Made by a program: the position numbers and the translations under genes | Shown: positions 7,310 to 15,844 of the stretch, one piece after another | Position numbering within the stretch: the first letter of the stretch is position 1 | How the letters are laid out: each line of letters opens with the position of its first letter | Source of the DNA: Actinocatenispora thailandica | GTDB taxonomy: Bacteria > Actinomycetota > Actinomycetes > Mycobacteriales > Micromonosporaceae | Direction of reading: 5' to 3' | Assembly (NCBI RefSeq): GCF_016865425.1 | Contig: NZ_AP023355.1 | Location: 6,570,198-6,634,197, forward strand | Length of the DNA stretch: 64,000 nucleotides | The notes under the pieces: generated by a model | What the model was told of the DNA's origin: nothing | What the model saw: the letters and a program-made list of their open reading frames with translations, nothing else | The model's database searches: none

Positions 7310-8455
7310 ATGACCACGACAGACATCGGCGGTGGAAGCCGCGAGATCGCGATCGTCGGCGGCGGGCTGGGCGGGCTGACGCTCGCCCGGGTGCTGGCGG
7401 TGCACGGCATCGCCGCCACGGTGTACGACCAGGAGCCCGGTCCGGGTGCCCGGTCGCAGGGCGGCATGCTCGACATTCACGAGGAGTCCGGGCAGCGCGC
7501 GCTGCGGGCGGCCGGGTTGCTCGACGAGTTCCACCGGATCGTGCTGCCGGGCGGGGACGCGACGATCGTCCGCGACCGGAACGGCACCGTGCTGCACGCC
7601 GACGGCGGCGGCAACGGGCGGCCCGAGGTGGACCGCGGGCAGCTGCGCACCCTGCTGCTCGACTCGCTGCCGGCGGGCTCGGTCCGGTGGGGCGCGAAGG
7701 CGCAGGCCGTGCAGGCGAGGCCGGACGGCCGGCACGAGGTGGTGTTCGCGGACGGGTCGTCGGCGGTCGCCGACCTGGTGGTGGGCGCCGACGGCGCGTG
7801 GTCGCGGGTGCGGCCGCTGCTGTCCGCCGCGACGCCCGGCTACCTCGGTGTCACGTTCGTCGAGATCGACCTGCTCGACGCGGACGCGCGCCATCCGGCC
7901 GCGGCCGACGTGGTCGGCGCCGGTTCGCTGTTCGCGCTGGGCGACGGGCGCGGGCTGCTCGCGCACCGGGAGACCGACGGCAGCCTGCACGTGTACGCGG
8001 CGCTGCCGGTGCCGGAGGGCTGGGCCGCCGGCGTCGACTTCACCGACCGGACCGCGGTGCGGGACGCGGTGCTGGCGCACTTCACCGGCTGGTCCGACCG
8101 GTTGCGCGCGCTGGTCGTGGAGGCGGACGGCCCGCTGGTGCCGCGCCCGCTGTACGGGCTGCCTGCCGGGCACCGCTGGCCCCGGGTGCCGGGGGTGACG
8201 CTGCTGGGCGATGCCGCGCACCTGATGTCCCCGTTCGCCGGGGAGGGCGCGAACAACGCGATGTTCGACGGCGCCGAGCTGGGTGCGGCGCTCGCCGCGC
8301 ACCGGGGCGACGTCGAGGCGGCGCTGGGTGGGTACGAGGCGGCCATGTTCCCGCGGTCCGCCGAGGCTGCCGCCGGTTCGGCTGAGGGCATGGCGATGTG
8401 CCTGGCGCCGGACGCACCCGCCGGGCTGGTCGCGATGTTCAGCCAGGCCGCCTGA
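7310..8455 (+). CDS. FAD-dependent monooxygenase, TetX-like
   Basis: A 381-residue class A flavoprotein hydroxylase. Features in order: nucleotide-binding GGGLGG (17-22), GGMLDIHEESGQRALRAAGL near residue 50 (the corresponding TetX stretch is G-G-x-L-D-L-H-x-x-S-G), VDRGQLR, the DG motif GADGAWSRVR, and the FAD ribityl motif GDAAHLMSPFAGEGANNAM near residue 300. These are the diagnostic blocks of the TetX/tetracycline-destructase-like group, though many homologues act on other substrates. It has its own Shine-Dalgarno (GGGGAGGGG). Cotranscription with and control by the TetR upstream is inferred. Confidence 0.85.
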   Translation: MTTTDIGGGSREIAIVGGGLGGLTLARVLAVHGIAATVYDQEPGPGARSQGGMLDIHEESGQRALRAAGLLDEFHRIVLPGGDATIVRDRNGTVLHADGGGNGRPEVDRGQLRTLLLDSLPAGSVRWGAKAQAVQARPDGRHEVVFADGSSAVADLVVGADGAWSRVRPLLSAATPGYLGVTFVEIDLLDADARHPAAADVVGAGSLFALGDGRGLLAHRETDGSLHVYAALPVPEGWAAGVDFTDRTAVRDAVLAHFTGWSDRLRALVVEADGPLVPRPLYGLPAGHRWPRVPGVTLLGDAAHLMSPFAGEGANNAMFDGAELGAALAAHRGDVEAALGGYEAAMFPRSAEAAAGSAEGMAMCLAPDAPAGLVAMFSQAA

Positions 8456-8569
8456 CCGGCAACCCCGCCTTCCCGCCTGCGCCGATCGCGGCGGCTCGGG
8501 CCGGAGCGTCGCCCCGGACGGGGCCGTCCCGGCGTGCCCTGCCGGGTGGCGGGCCGTTGCGGCCCCGGG

Positions 8570-9706
8570 TCACCAGCGCAGCAGGGCGGCGATGCCGTCG
8601 CTGTCGGCGAGGTCGTCGACGGCGGCGCTGTCGAGCAGCGTGACGGCGCCGCCGCGGGACAGCGCCAGCTCGACCATCCCCTCGGCCAGCTCGCTGGCGG
8701 TGCCTTCGCCGGCGAGCAGTACCGCGGTGGGCGGGGCGCCGGCGTCGACGGCGTCTTCGGGGCTCCAGCCGCCGGCGGCGTCCAGCAGCAGCCGTTCGAC
8801 CCGGCCGGCCTGCAGCATGGAGATCGTGTCGGCGAGTCCGAGCACCCCGTTGCCGCCGGCGCGGGCCAGGTCGGCCACCCGTTGTACCGCAGCGGATTCC
8901 CGCCGGGTGCGCGCCTCGGCCAGGGTGGGCGTCACGAAGTCGAGCACCCCGGTCGGCGTCAGGTCGGGGTCGAGGACGGCGTCGAGTTCGGTCCGGTCCG
9001 GCTCCGGCGGCAGCGCCTCGGCGAGGATCCGGGTCAGCCGCGGGTCGCCAGCCAGTACCAGCGTGTGCCAGCCACGCTGCCGGACGTGCTCGGTGACGGT
9101 GCCGGCGGCCTGCCGCAGGTGCTTGGTGAGGTGCTCCTCGACCCGCTGCGGGAACCGGTCGGGGTGGATCCCGGCGCGCGACAGGGTCGGTACGTCGGCG
9201 CGTTGCTCGCCGGACGACGGGGTGCCGGGCAGATTGAACGAGACCGAGGTCAGTTCCTCGGCGAGCCCGTACCGGCAGTCGAACAGCCGGACGCCGTCCC
9301 GCCCGACCCGGGCCACGCCGGCCGGTGGGGCGGGTTCGATCGCCGCCAGCAGCGGCCACAGGTACGCGTTCGCCTCCACCACGGCGACCTCACCGACCGG
9401 CCGCTGGATCCACGCGGTGTGCACCGCGTCGCCGCCGATCTGCGCGAACATCATCCGGCCGAGTCCGGGTTCGGTCGGGTCGAGCAGGTCGGCGATGGGC
9501 TGTTCCAGTTCGGTCAGCCGGGCCTCGGCGCGGGCGGCCCAGTCCCGGTCGGCGTGTTCGGCGAGGTCCCGGCGCAGCGCGGTGAGGGTGCTGCGCATCC
9601 GGGTCTGTCCCAGCGCCGAGCCGGGTTCGACCGTGGCGTACAGCGAGATCACCCCGACCTCGTCGGCGAACTCCGCCAGTCGGGCCAGCTCGGTCGCCTC
9701 GAACAT
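8570..9706 (-). CDS. eRF1-like (Vms1/ANKZF1, baeRF) peptidyl-tRNA hydrolase-like protein
   Basis: A 378-residue protein with the layout of bacterial eRF1-domain proteins: an N-terminal domain with ISLYATVEPGSALGQTR, a middle RNase-H-like region (WHTLVLAGDPRLTRILAEALP) and a C-terminal pelota/L7Ae-like domain (AVDDLADSDGIAALLRW). The group is related to Vms1/ANKZF1 release factors and is proposed to hydrolyse peptidyl-tRNA or act on stalled ribosomes; bacterial function is largely unproven. ATG 9706 has GGAGG ten bases upstream, and GTG 9712 is an alternative closer to it. It stands alone, leaving a 430-base upstream region. Confidence 0.7.
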   Translation of the reverse strand: MFEATELARLAEFADEVGVISLYATVEPGSALGQTRMRSTLTALRRDLAEHADRDWAARAEARLTELEQPIADLLDPTEPGLGRMMFAQIGGDAVHTAWIQRPVGEVAVVEANAYLWPLLAAIEPAPPAGVARVGRDGVRLFDCRYGLAEELTSVSFNLPGTPSSGEQRADVPTLSRAGIHPDRFPQRVEEHLTKHLRQAAGTVTEHVRQRGWHTLVLAGDPRLTRILAEALPPEPDRTELDAVLDPDLTPTGVLDFVTPTLAEARTRRESAAVQRVADLARAGGNGVLGLADTISMLQAGRVERLLLDAAGGWSPEDAVDAGAPPTAVLLAGEGTASELAEGMVELALSRGGAVTLLDSAAVDDLADSDGIAALLRW

Positions 9707-10135
9707 GTCCACGTCGCCTCCCCGTGGGCGCCGGCCTCGCCGGCGCCGGCTGCCCGCTCGGTGGGAACCGCGCGACCCTCCCCGCGCCGTACCGCACCCT
9801 CCAGCATCGGGGCGGCACCCGGCCGGCACCGGGAAACGGCCGAAAACGCCGGATGTCGGGTACCGGCCGCTTGGCTTCGACCCGGGGTGAAGTGGTCTGC
9901 TGGCACACCGGAGCGGGGGATGTGGTGCGGGTCGGCGGAACCGTGACGATGGCCGACCTCGCCACACTGTCGGCCGGACGGCCCGGGTGACCGTTTCGGG
10001 CAGTCTGCGACCGGCATTCCGCACCATCACTCAGTGGTGTCGTTCGCTGAACGTCGAGTGTGTTGAGTTTGTGTGTACCCTGTGTCGTCCCCCGGCGCGG
10101 TGTCGGGGGATCTGGCCCCTTGAAGGGATACATCG
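9707..10135. other. Intergenic region upstream of TM2 gene
   Basis: No convincing gene. A GC-rich hairpin (GGCGCCGG/CCGGCGCC type) is near 9727-9750. A CACCA/TGGTG inverted pair occurs near 10022-10039. A hairpin CCCCCG (10089-10094)/CGGGGG (10104-10109) lies in the presumed 5' leader of the TM2 gene. The stretch 10040-10080 is relatively T-rich and probably holds that gene's promoter; TACCCT at 10076 could be a -10 box. Confidence 0.4.
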
Positions 10136-10387
10136 ATGGATCAGGCAACGCAGACGCCGGAGGCGAACTCCGGCGCGGCCGCCACACCGGCGGCGGGCGT
10201 CAAGTCGGTCGGCGTCGCGTACTTGCTGTGGTTCTTCTTCGGCTTCCTCGGCGTGCACCAGTTCTACCTGGGCAGGACCGGGCGGGGCGTCAGCTACATC
10301 TTCACCCTCGGCTGGCTCGGCATCGGCCTGCTGATCGACCTGTTCACGCTGCCCGGCCAGGTCCGCAAGGCCAACGGCGAGCAGTAG
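10136..10387 (+). CDS. TM2 domain-containing membrane protein
   Basis: An 83-residue protein. A polar, Ala/Thr-rich N-terminus (about 22 residues) leads into a TM2 domain: first span with YLLWFFFGFLGVHQFYLGR, a turn, and second span with GWLGIGLLIDLFTLPGQV. The G-x-x-G-x-H-x-F-Y-L-G-R signature is intact. Function unknown; TM2 proteins are small two-span proteins sometimes linked to envelope or signalling functions. The Shine-Dalgarno GAAGGG is eight bases before the ATG. Confidence 0.9.
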   Translation: MDQATQTPEANSGAAATPAAGVKSVGVAYLLWFFFGFLGVHQFYLGRTGRGVSYIFTLGWLGIGLLIDLFTLPGQVRKANGEQ

Positions 10388-10631
10388 GCACCTCGCGGTG
10401 GCGCGTGATCCTGGGGCAGCGCGCCACCCACCCCGCCGGTACCGGTGGATCCGTTGCCGTTGCGGGGAACTGGGCGACATGGCCCGGGTGCACACCGGTT
10501 CTTCGGCGCCGCCGTACCGGCCCGTTCCAGGTTCCCGGTCGGGCGCCCCCGCTGCGCGGGACCGCGGTCGATCCTCCGCCCGCCCACGGGCTCCTCGTAC
10601 CGGTTGGCGGGCCTGGTGGTGTGATGGGGCG

Positions 10632-11054
10632 GTGAGCCGCGAGAGCGAACGGCGCAACCGGTCGATGCTGCGGGCCCGGGACGCGATGGACGCGCACTAC
10701 GCGCAGCCGCTGGACATCCCGACGCTGGCCCGGATCGCGCACGTCTCGGCGCCGCACTTCATCCGGACGTTCCGGGCGGTGTTCGGCGAGACGCCGCACC
10801 GGTACCTGCAGCGGCGCCGGGTCGAGCGGGCGATGTTCCTGCTCCGCGAGTCCGACCGGAGCATCACCGATGTCTGTTTCGAGGTCGGCTTCGCCAGCCT
10901 CGGTACGTTCAGCCGGACCTTCCGGGAGATCACCGGTGAGCCGCCCTCCGCGTACCGCCGGCGGTCGGCACCGATCGACGTGCCGAACTGTTTCGCCGCG
11001 GCGTGGTTGCGGCCGAGTCGTTTTGGAGAAGTACCCGGCCCGGATCGTCGGTAG
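10632..11054 (+). CDS. AraC family regulator, DNA-binding domain only
   Basis: A 140-residue protein consisting almost entirely of the double helix-turn-helix of AraC/XylS. The first HTH is DIPTLARIAHVSAPHFIRTF and the second SITDVCFEVGFASLGTFSRT, followed by the conserved GEPPSAYRRR. There is no ligand-binding domain. The GTG start at 10632 is preceded by GGGG. The VOC protein follows 100 bases downstream; short AraC plus glyoxalase-like neighbours are a common actinobacterial pair, so it probably regulates that gene. Confidence 0.85.
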   Translation: MSRESERRNRSMLRARDAMDAHYAQPLDIPTLARIAHVSAPHFIRTFRAVFGETPHRYLQRRRVERAMFLLRESDRSITDVCFEVGFASLGTFSRTFREITGEPPSAYRRRSAPIDVPNCFAAAWLRPSRFGEVPGPDRR

Positions 11055-11154
11055 CGTCGGCTGCGTTCGCACCGCACCACTCGCGGCGTTCGCACCGCAC
11101 CGTTCACGGCGGCCACGGCGCGCCGTTCGGTGCCACCACAACGGGAGGAATCCG

Positions 11155-11565
11155 ATGCTCAACGCGCTGACGATCTCGGAGATCTACGTCCTGGACCAGG
11201 ACGAGGCGCTCGACTTCTACGTGGGCAAGCTCGGTCTGGAGGTGAGCACCGACGCCGATCTCGGGTTCATGCGCTGGCTGACGGTCAACGTGCCGGGGCA
11301 GCCCGGTCGGGAGCTGCTGCTGGTGAAGCCCGGCCCGCCGGCGCACGACGAGGCGACCGCGGCGCAGCTGCGGGAGCTGGTGACCAAGGGCGCCATGGGC
11401 GTCACGATCTTCACCACCGAGGACGTCCGGAAGACGCACGCGACGCTGCGGAAGCGCGGTGTGGAGCTGACCGAGGAGCCGGTCGAGCGCGACTACGGTA
11501 CCGACTTCGGGCTGCGGGACCCGTTCGGCAACCCGCTGCGCATCGGCCAGATCCCGGGCCGCTGA
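11155..11565 (+). CDS. VOC family (glyoxalase/bleomycin-resistance-like) protein
   Basis: A 136-residue vicinal-oxygen-chelate fold protein with paired beta-alpha-beta-beta-beta modules: ISEIYVLDQDEALDFYVGKLGLE at the start and GVTIFTTEDVRKTHATLRKRGV later, closing with the characteristic FGLRDPFGNPLRI. It is a metal-dependent lyase, dioxygenase or drug-binding protein; the substrate is unknown. The ATG has a strong GGGAGG. Probably paired with the short AraC regulator upstream. Confidence 0.88.
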   Translation: MLNALTISEIYVLDQDEALDFYVGKLGLEVSTDADLGFMRWLTVNVPGQPGRELLLVKPGPPAHDEATAAQLRELVTKGAMGVTIFTTEDVRKTHATLRKRGVELTEEPVERDYGTDFGLRDPFGNPLRIGQIPGR

Positions 11566-11596
11566 CCGCGGGGCTCGGGGCGGCACGCCGGCAGGC

Positions 11597-12838
11597 TCAG
11601 GGCGCCACCGGTACGCCGAAGGCGGCCGGGTCGGTGAAGACGTCGTCCAGGACGGTTTCGGCGGCGCCGCGGGCGGCGGCGGTGAAGCCGAGGTGGGACA
11701 GCCGCACGTCGCAGCCGCCGGCGTGGGGCGCCAGTACCCGGCCGGCGACCTCGGCGCGGACCCGGGACAGCAGCGGCTCGCCGAGGTGGCTGAAGTAGCC
11801 GCCGAGCACGATCACCGCCGGGTCCAGCACGTTGACCAGCAGGCCGAGGCCGAGGCCGAGGTCGGCGGCGATCCGGTCGATGGCCCGGACGGTACGGGCG
11901 TCACCGGCGGCGGCCCGCCCGGTCAGCAGCGCGAGCCGTTCTTCCAGGTCGCGGCGCTGGTCGCGGACCGGGTCGGTGTCGTCGGCCGCGTACGACAGGA
12001 ACCGGCCGAGGCCGACCATGGTCTCGAAGCAGCCGCGCTGGCCGCAGGGGCAGGTGTCGCCGTGCGGGTCGAGCGGCATGTGGCCGAGCTCGCCGGCGGC
12101 GTTGGCGGCGCCGAGGACCAGCGTGTCGTCGACGACGATGCCGCCGGCGACGCCGACCTCGCCGGTCAGGTAGAGCAGGCTCGGTAGGTGCGCGACGCGG
12201 TGTTCGGCGACCGCGCCGAGCCGGGCGTCGTTGTCGACGCGGACCAGCGGGGCGTGCGGGCCGAGCCGCCGGGTGAGTTCGGCGGCGACCGGTACGCCGG
12301 TCCAGCCGAGGTTGGTGGCCAGCGTGACGACGCCGGTGTCGCGGTCGACGTGGCCGGGGGTCGCGACGGTGACGCCGGTGACGGCGGTACCGGTGGCGCG
12401 CAGCGCGGTGATCGCGGCGCCGACGAGGTGGCCGGCCAGGTCGAGGGTGGCGCGGTGGTCGCGCCGGTCGTGGTCGACCGGCGCCCGGTCGTCGAGCAGC
12501 ACGTCGCCGGGCAGGTCGAGGGCGATGACCCGGATGTAGTTGACGCTGATCTCGACGCCGATCCCGCAGCGCGCGCCGCCGCGGAGGGCGACGGCCTGGT
12601 GCGGCCGGCCGATGCCGCCGGCCCGGCGGCGCTCGTCGTCGGTGACCAGGCCGAGTTCGACGAGTTCGGCGACGAGCTTGGACACGCTGGAGTTGGGCAG
12701 GCCGAGGTCGCGGGAGATCTCGGTCCGGGACCGGGCGCCGCGGCGCAGGTGGCGCAGCACCACGCTGACGTTGTTGCGCCGGATCGCGCCGCGGGCGGCG
12801 GCGTCGCCGCTGCCCGTACCGCTGCCTGCCGTGAGCAC
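11597..12838 (-). CDS. ROK family transcriptional repressor
   Basis: A 413-residue ROK regulator (NagC/XylR-like). The N-terminal winged helix (about residues 20-80, SRTEISRDLGLPNSSVSKLV) is followed by the sugar-kinase-like fold: ATP-side blocks, VDNDARLGA (201-209) with the catalytic-type Asp, the GEVGVAGGIV turn, AGELGHM, and the zinc motif CPCGQRGCFE (263-272). The GTG start at 12838 has GGAGG. It is divergent from the secreted propeller/ricin-like protein, with a long palindrome and an AT-rich operator-like site between, so it likely controls that gene in response to a sugar. Confidence 0.9.
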   Translation of the reverse strand: MLTAGSGTGSGDAAARGAIRRNNVSVVLRHLRRGARSRTEISRDLGLPNSSVSKLVAELVELGLVTDDERRRAGGIGRPHQAVALRGGARCGIGVEISVNYIRVIALDLPGDVLLDDRAPVDHDRRDHRATLDLAGHLVGAAITALRATGTAVTGVTVATPGHVDRDTGVVTLATNLGWTGVPVAAELTRRLGPHAPLVRVDNDARLGAVAEHRVAHLPSLLYLTGEVGVAGGIVVDDTLVLGAANAAGELGHMPLDPHGDTCPCGQRGCFETMVGLGRFLSYAADDTDPVRDQRRDLEERLALLTGRAAAGDARTVRAIDRIAADLGLGLGLLVNVLDPAVIVLGGYFSHLGEPLLSRVRAEVAGRVLAPHAGGCDVRLSHLGFTAAARGAAETVLDDVFTDPAAFGVPVAP

Positions 12839-12865
12839 GGCACCTCCAGGGTGTGTCGTTGGCGT

Positions 12866-12925
12866 CCTTTGCTCTGCGCACCTGAGCGCACCACCGGTGG
12901 TGCATGCAGGTGTGCAGAGCAAAGG
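12866..12925. promoter_or_regulatory. 60-bp nested inverted repeat between ROK and secreted hydrolase genes
   Basis: Outer 19-bp arms CCTTTGCTCTGCGCACCTG (12866-12884) and CAGGTGTGCAGAGCAAAGG (12907-12925) differ at one position. Inside is a perfect 16-bp palindrome GCACCACCGGTGGTGC (12888-12903). It sits 28 bases upstream of the ROK start and could be an operator or a transcript hairpin. Confidence 0.75.
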
Positions 12926-12934
12926 CTCAGGGTA

Positions 12935-12963
12935 TTGACCCGGGGCGAGTTAGTTATAACCTT
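12935..12963 (+). promoter_or_regulatory. Promoter with GTTATAAC palindrome
   Basis: TTGACC (12935-12940) and TAACCT (12957-12962) are separated by 16 bases and form a plausible promoter for the secreted protein. An AT-rich palindrome centred on GTTATAAC (12953-12960, extended as TTAGTTATAACCTTA) overlaps the -10 region, a good position for ROK repression. Assignment to ROK is inference. Confidence 0.55.
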
Positions 12964-13056
12964 AGCGGAAATAAATCGTACGGATCGGGACACGTCCCCG
13001 CGCGACCATCGCCGGCCGGGTGCGGACCGTCCCGTTCTGGCTGGAAGGAGCCCACC

Positions 13057-14871
13057 GTGCCCCTCTCCCGAACGACCCGACGACGCGCGCTGGCCGCGCC
13101 GGTGGCGGTCGCCGCCGCCGCGCTGATCGTCGCCGCCGGCGCCGGCACGCCCGCGGCGGCCGGCACGCCGGCGGCGGCCGACACCTCCGCGCAGTACACC
13201 GTCACGATCGGTTCGACCGGCACCTACCGGTACCCGACGGACACCCCGGCCAGCGCGTTCATCGACAGCGACGGAACCTTCCACTTCCAGCAGTCGGCCG
13301 CGCTGTACGGCGCCAACGACCCGCGCTACTGGGAGTTCTACACCGGCACCGACTTCGACCACGCCAGCCGGGACGCCAGCCTGTCCGACGCGGTGAACCC
13401 GAACAACCCGGCCGACGCGAACAACGACACCACCTGGCGGTGCAACAACAGCCCGACCGGCAAGGAGTCGACGTACGCGCCGGCCGGCTCCGGCTACGCG
13501 CAGAAGAACTACTGCGACCTGGTCGGCACCTGGGTCGACCCGGACACCGGCGACTGGTACGGCATCGTGCACAACGAGTTCACCCCGGAACCGTTCGGCG
13601 CGTACTCGTTCTCGCACTACGACGCGCTGGACTACGCGGTCTCGCACGACCACGGCAAGACGTGGAGCATCGAGGGGCACGCGGTCACCTCGCCGTACAG
13701 CACGAAGCGCGGCGACACGAACGCCTTCCCGAACCAGTCGTTCTATTACGGTGACGGCGATCCGCGGCTGTTCACCGACCCCGCGTCCGGCTACTTCTAC
13801 CTGTACTACGGCTCCCGGGTGGTGCCGAAGAAGGGCGCCGGCGGCGCGGACGTCGACCTGCAACACGTCGCGCGGGCACCGATCTCCGGCAAGATGGCCA
13901 CCGGCACCTGGCAGAAGTGGTACGACGGGCACTGGTCGCAGCCGGGCGTCGGCGGCAAGGAAAGCAACATGGTGCCGGTCGACGCGGGCAACACCAACGG
14001 CTACACCCCGCCGGGCAAGGACTACGACCCGGCCAACACCGGGAACCCGACCCAGCAGGTCGCCGCCGGCACCCTGCCGCCGAAGTCGAAGCTGTTCGTG
14101 ATGAACATCGTCTACGACGCCTACCTCGGCCTCTACATCGGCGAGCCGGAGCGCACCAGCGGCCCGGAGCCGCAACGGTTCTACGCCACCGACGATCTGA
14201 GCACCCAGAAGTGGCGGCTGATCGGCGACTCCGGCGACTACACCTCGCAGTCCTGGTACCGCTGGATCGTGGACAGCGCGACGCTCACCGGCACCACCGT
14301 GGTCGGCAAGGACTTCCGGTCGTACTGCTCGATCGCCTGCAACCACTCCGACGGCGAGTACGCGAACGTCACCATCGACAGCACCGCGCCGGAGAAGGCA
14401 CCGGTACGGGCCGGCGAAACCTACCGGATCGCCAGCGGCACCGGCCGGGTGCTGGCCACCGCCGGGCACGGCAGCGGCACCACCACCCTCCCGGCATACG
14501 CGCGCAGCCCGCGCACCGGCTGGCGGTTCGTCGCCGACGGCGACGGCTCGTACCAGGTGGTCGACTCCGCCGGCCGGGCGCTCGGGGTGGACGCGACGAG
14601 CAAGGCCGGCCGGGCCTGGGGCGCCAAGCCGACCGTCACCGCGGTCGGCGCCGGCGGCCCGACCACCGGCCAGCAGTGGTGGATCGTGCCGAACCGCGCG
14701 CAGCCCGGCACGTACCGGCTGATCAACCGGTACAGCGGGCTGGTGCTCGGGATGTCCGGCCGGCAGGCCGCCACCAACCCGCTGCGCACCTGGACCGACC
14801 GGACCGGCAGCCCGGTCGGCGGGCACCACACCGCCGCCGAGCAGACCGTCGCGTTCCGCCCCACCCGCTAG
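13057..14871 (+). CDS. Secreted protein, beta-propeller-like plus RICIN-type domain
   Basis: A 604-residue exported protein. The N-terminus has RTTRRR followed by an Ala-rich hydrophobic core and AAA sites near residue 37, a signal peptide with a twin-arginine-like start. The middle region (about 45-440) repeats blocks such as GDPRLFTDPASGYFYLYYGS and DPDTGDWYGIVHNEF, typical of sialidase/GH43-like propellers; its Cys pairs suggest an extracellular protein. The C-terminus (about 450-600) looks like a ricin-B-type trefoil (QQWWIVPN, GTYRLINRYSGLVLGMSG). It probably binds or cleaves a polysaccharide. GTG has GGAAGGAG seven bases upstream. Catalytic residues cannot be assigned. Confidence 0.75.
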   Translation: MPLSRTTRRRALAAPVAVAAAALIVAAGAGTPAAAGTPAAADTSAQYTVTIGSTGTYRYPTDTPASAFIDSDGTFHFQQSAALYGANDPRYWEFYTGTDFDHASRDASLSDAVNPNNPADANNDTTWRCNNSPTGKESTYAPAGSGYAQKNYCDLVGTWVDPDTGDWYGIVHNEFTPEPFGAYSFSHYDALDYAVSHDHGKTWSIEGHAVTSPYSTKRGDTNAFPNQSFYYGDGDPRLFTDPASGYFYLYYGSRVVPKKGAGGADVDLQHVARAPISGKMATGTWQKWYDGHWSQPGVGGKESNMVPVDAGNTNGYTPPGKDYDPANTGNPTQQVAAGTLPPKSKLFVMNIVYDAYLGLYIGEPERTSGPEPQRFYATDDLSTQKWRLIGDSGDYTSQSWYRWIVDSATLTGTTVVGKDFRSYCSIACNHSDGEYANVTIDSTAPEKAPVRAGETYRIASGTGRVLATAGHGSGTTTLPAYARSPRTGWRFVADGDGSYQVVDSAGRALGVDATSKAGRAWGAKPTVTAVGAGGPTTGQQWWIVPNRAQPGTYRLINRYSGLVLGMSGRQAATNPLRTWTDRTGSPVGGHHTAAEQTVAFRPTR

Positions 14872-14901
14872 GACGGTCGTACCGTCCACTGGGGACGGCC
14901 G

Positions 14902-14945
14902 GCAGGCGCCCTTGACCCGCGGAAGTCGGGGGTCAGGGCGCCTGC
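14902..14945. terminator. Bidirectional terminator hairpin
   Basis: GCAGGCGCCCTTGACCC (14902-14918) pairs with GGGTCAGGGCGCCTGC (14930-14945), a 16-bp stem with one bulged base and an 11-base loop. It lies exactly between the convergent stops at 14871 and 14946. There is no U-run, as is usual in actinobacteria. Confidence 0.8.
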
Positions 14946-15695
14946 TCAGCGAAACAGCGCCAGTTCGTGACCCCAGGCATCGATCGTCGGGCCGAATCCG
15001 GCCCGCCGGGCAGCCGGCTCGATGCACCCGAACAGGGCCCGCTGGGCTGCCGGATCACCGCCGTCGACAAGCTGCCCGACCAGGTCGATCAGCGTCGCCC
15101 CGTCGATCCACCCGTCGGTGAGTGGCCGGCGCGCCAACTCCCAGCGCAGGTACTTGTTGTACGGGCGGACTCGGTGGTGCAGCGCGAACACCACCGGCAG
15201 CGCCCAGGCGACGCTCTCCACGGCGTCCAGCTTCGCCTCGAACGTCCGGCCGTCCCGGTGACTCTTCAGCGAGCGGTACGCGAAGTTGACGTAGCCGTCC
15301 AGATACGTCTCCAGGGCCCGGTGCACCTCGGCGTCGGACAGCGTCGCCTGGGCGTGCAGCGCGGTGGCGAGCGCGCCGTCGGTGCGGTCCAGCAGGATCC
15401 GCACCTGGGTGCACGCGTACCGGTCCCACCAGTCGCCGGGGTCCGCGGGGACATCCCGGAGGTCGTCCAGCGTTCTGGCCACCACGTCGATCGCCGGCGA
15501 GTGCACCGTCGCCCAGTCGCCTGACGGCTCGCTGAGCACGACGCAGACGTCCACATCGGAGTACCGCGTCACCATGCCGTCCCGGGCGGCCGAACCGAAC
15601 ACGTACAGCCCCACGACGGTGTCGTCGAGCCGGGCCCGGCGGACCAGCCGATCGAGTTCCGGCGTCGTGCCGAGTGGGTCCGGGATGTCCGCCAT
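14946..15695 (-). CDS. Nucleotidyltransferase-domain protein
   Basis: A 249-residue protein of the DNA polymerase beta-like nucleotidyltransferase superfamily. The signature G-S...D-x-D is present: GSAARDG (34-40) and YSDVDVC with D47 and D49. The remainder is helical, with a large substrate region (SHRDGRTFEAKLDAVESVAW, RPYNKYLRWEL) as in aminoglycoside adenylyltransferase-like and minimal NTases. It may modify a small molecule or a protein; the acceptor is unknown. ATG 15695 has GGAGG nine bases upstream. Confidence 0.75.
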   Translation of the reverse strand: MADIPDPLGTTPELDRLVRRARLDDTVVGLYVFGSAARDGMVTRYSDVDVCVVLSEPSGDWATVHSPAIDVVARTLDDLRDVPADPGDWWDRYACTQVRILLDRTDGALATALHAQATLSDAEVHRALETYLDGYVNFAYRSLKSHRDGRTFEAKLDAVESVAWALPVVFALHHRVRPYNKYLRWELARRPLTDGWIDGATLIDLVGQLVDGGDPAAQRALFGCIEPAARRAGFGPTIDAWGHELALFR

Positions 15696-15844
15696 GCCGG
15701 CGATCCTCCCTCCCGGGGGCCGCTCCCGCCAGGCGTTTGTCCCGCGACCCGGTGCGCTGGCACTATCCGCGCACGATCGACCCCGTTCCCGGCGCCGGTA
15801 CCAACCGGCTCCGGCCGTGGACAGTTGGTACCGCCACGGATGTC

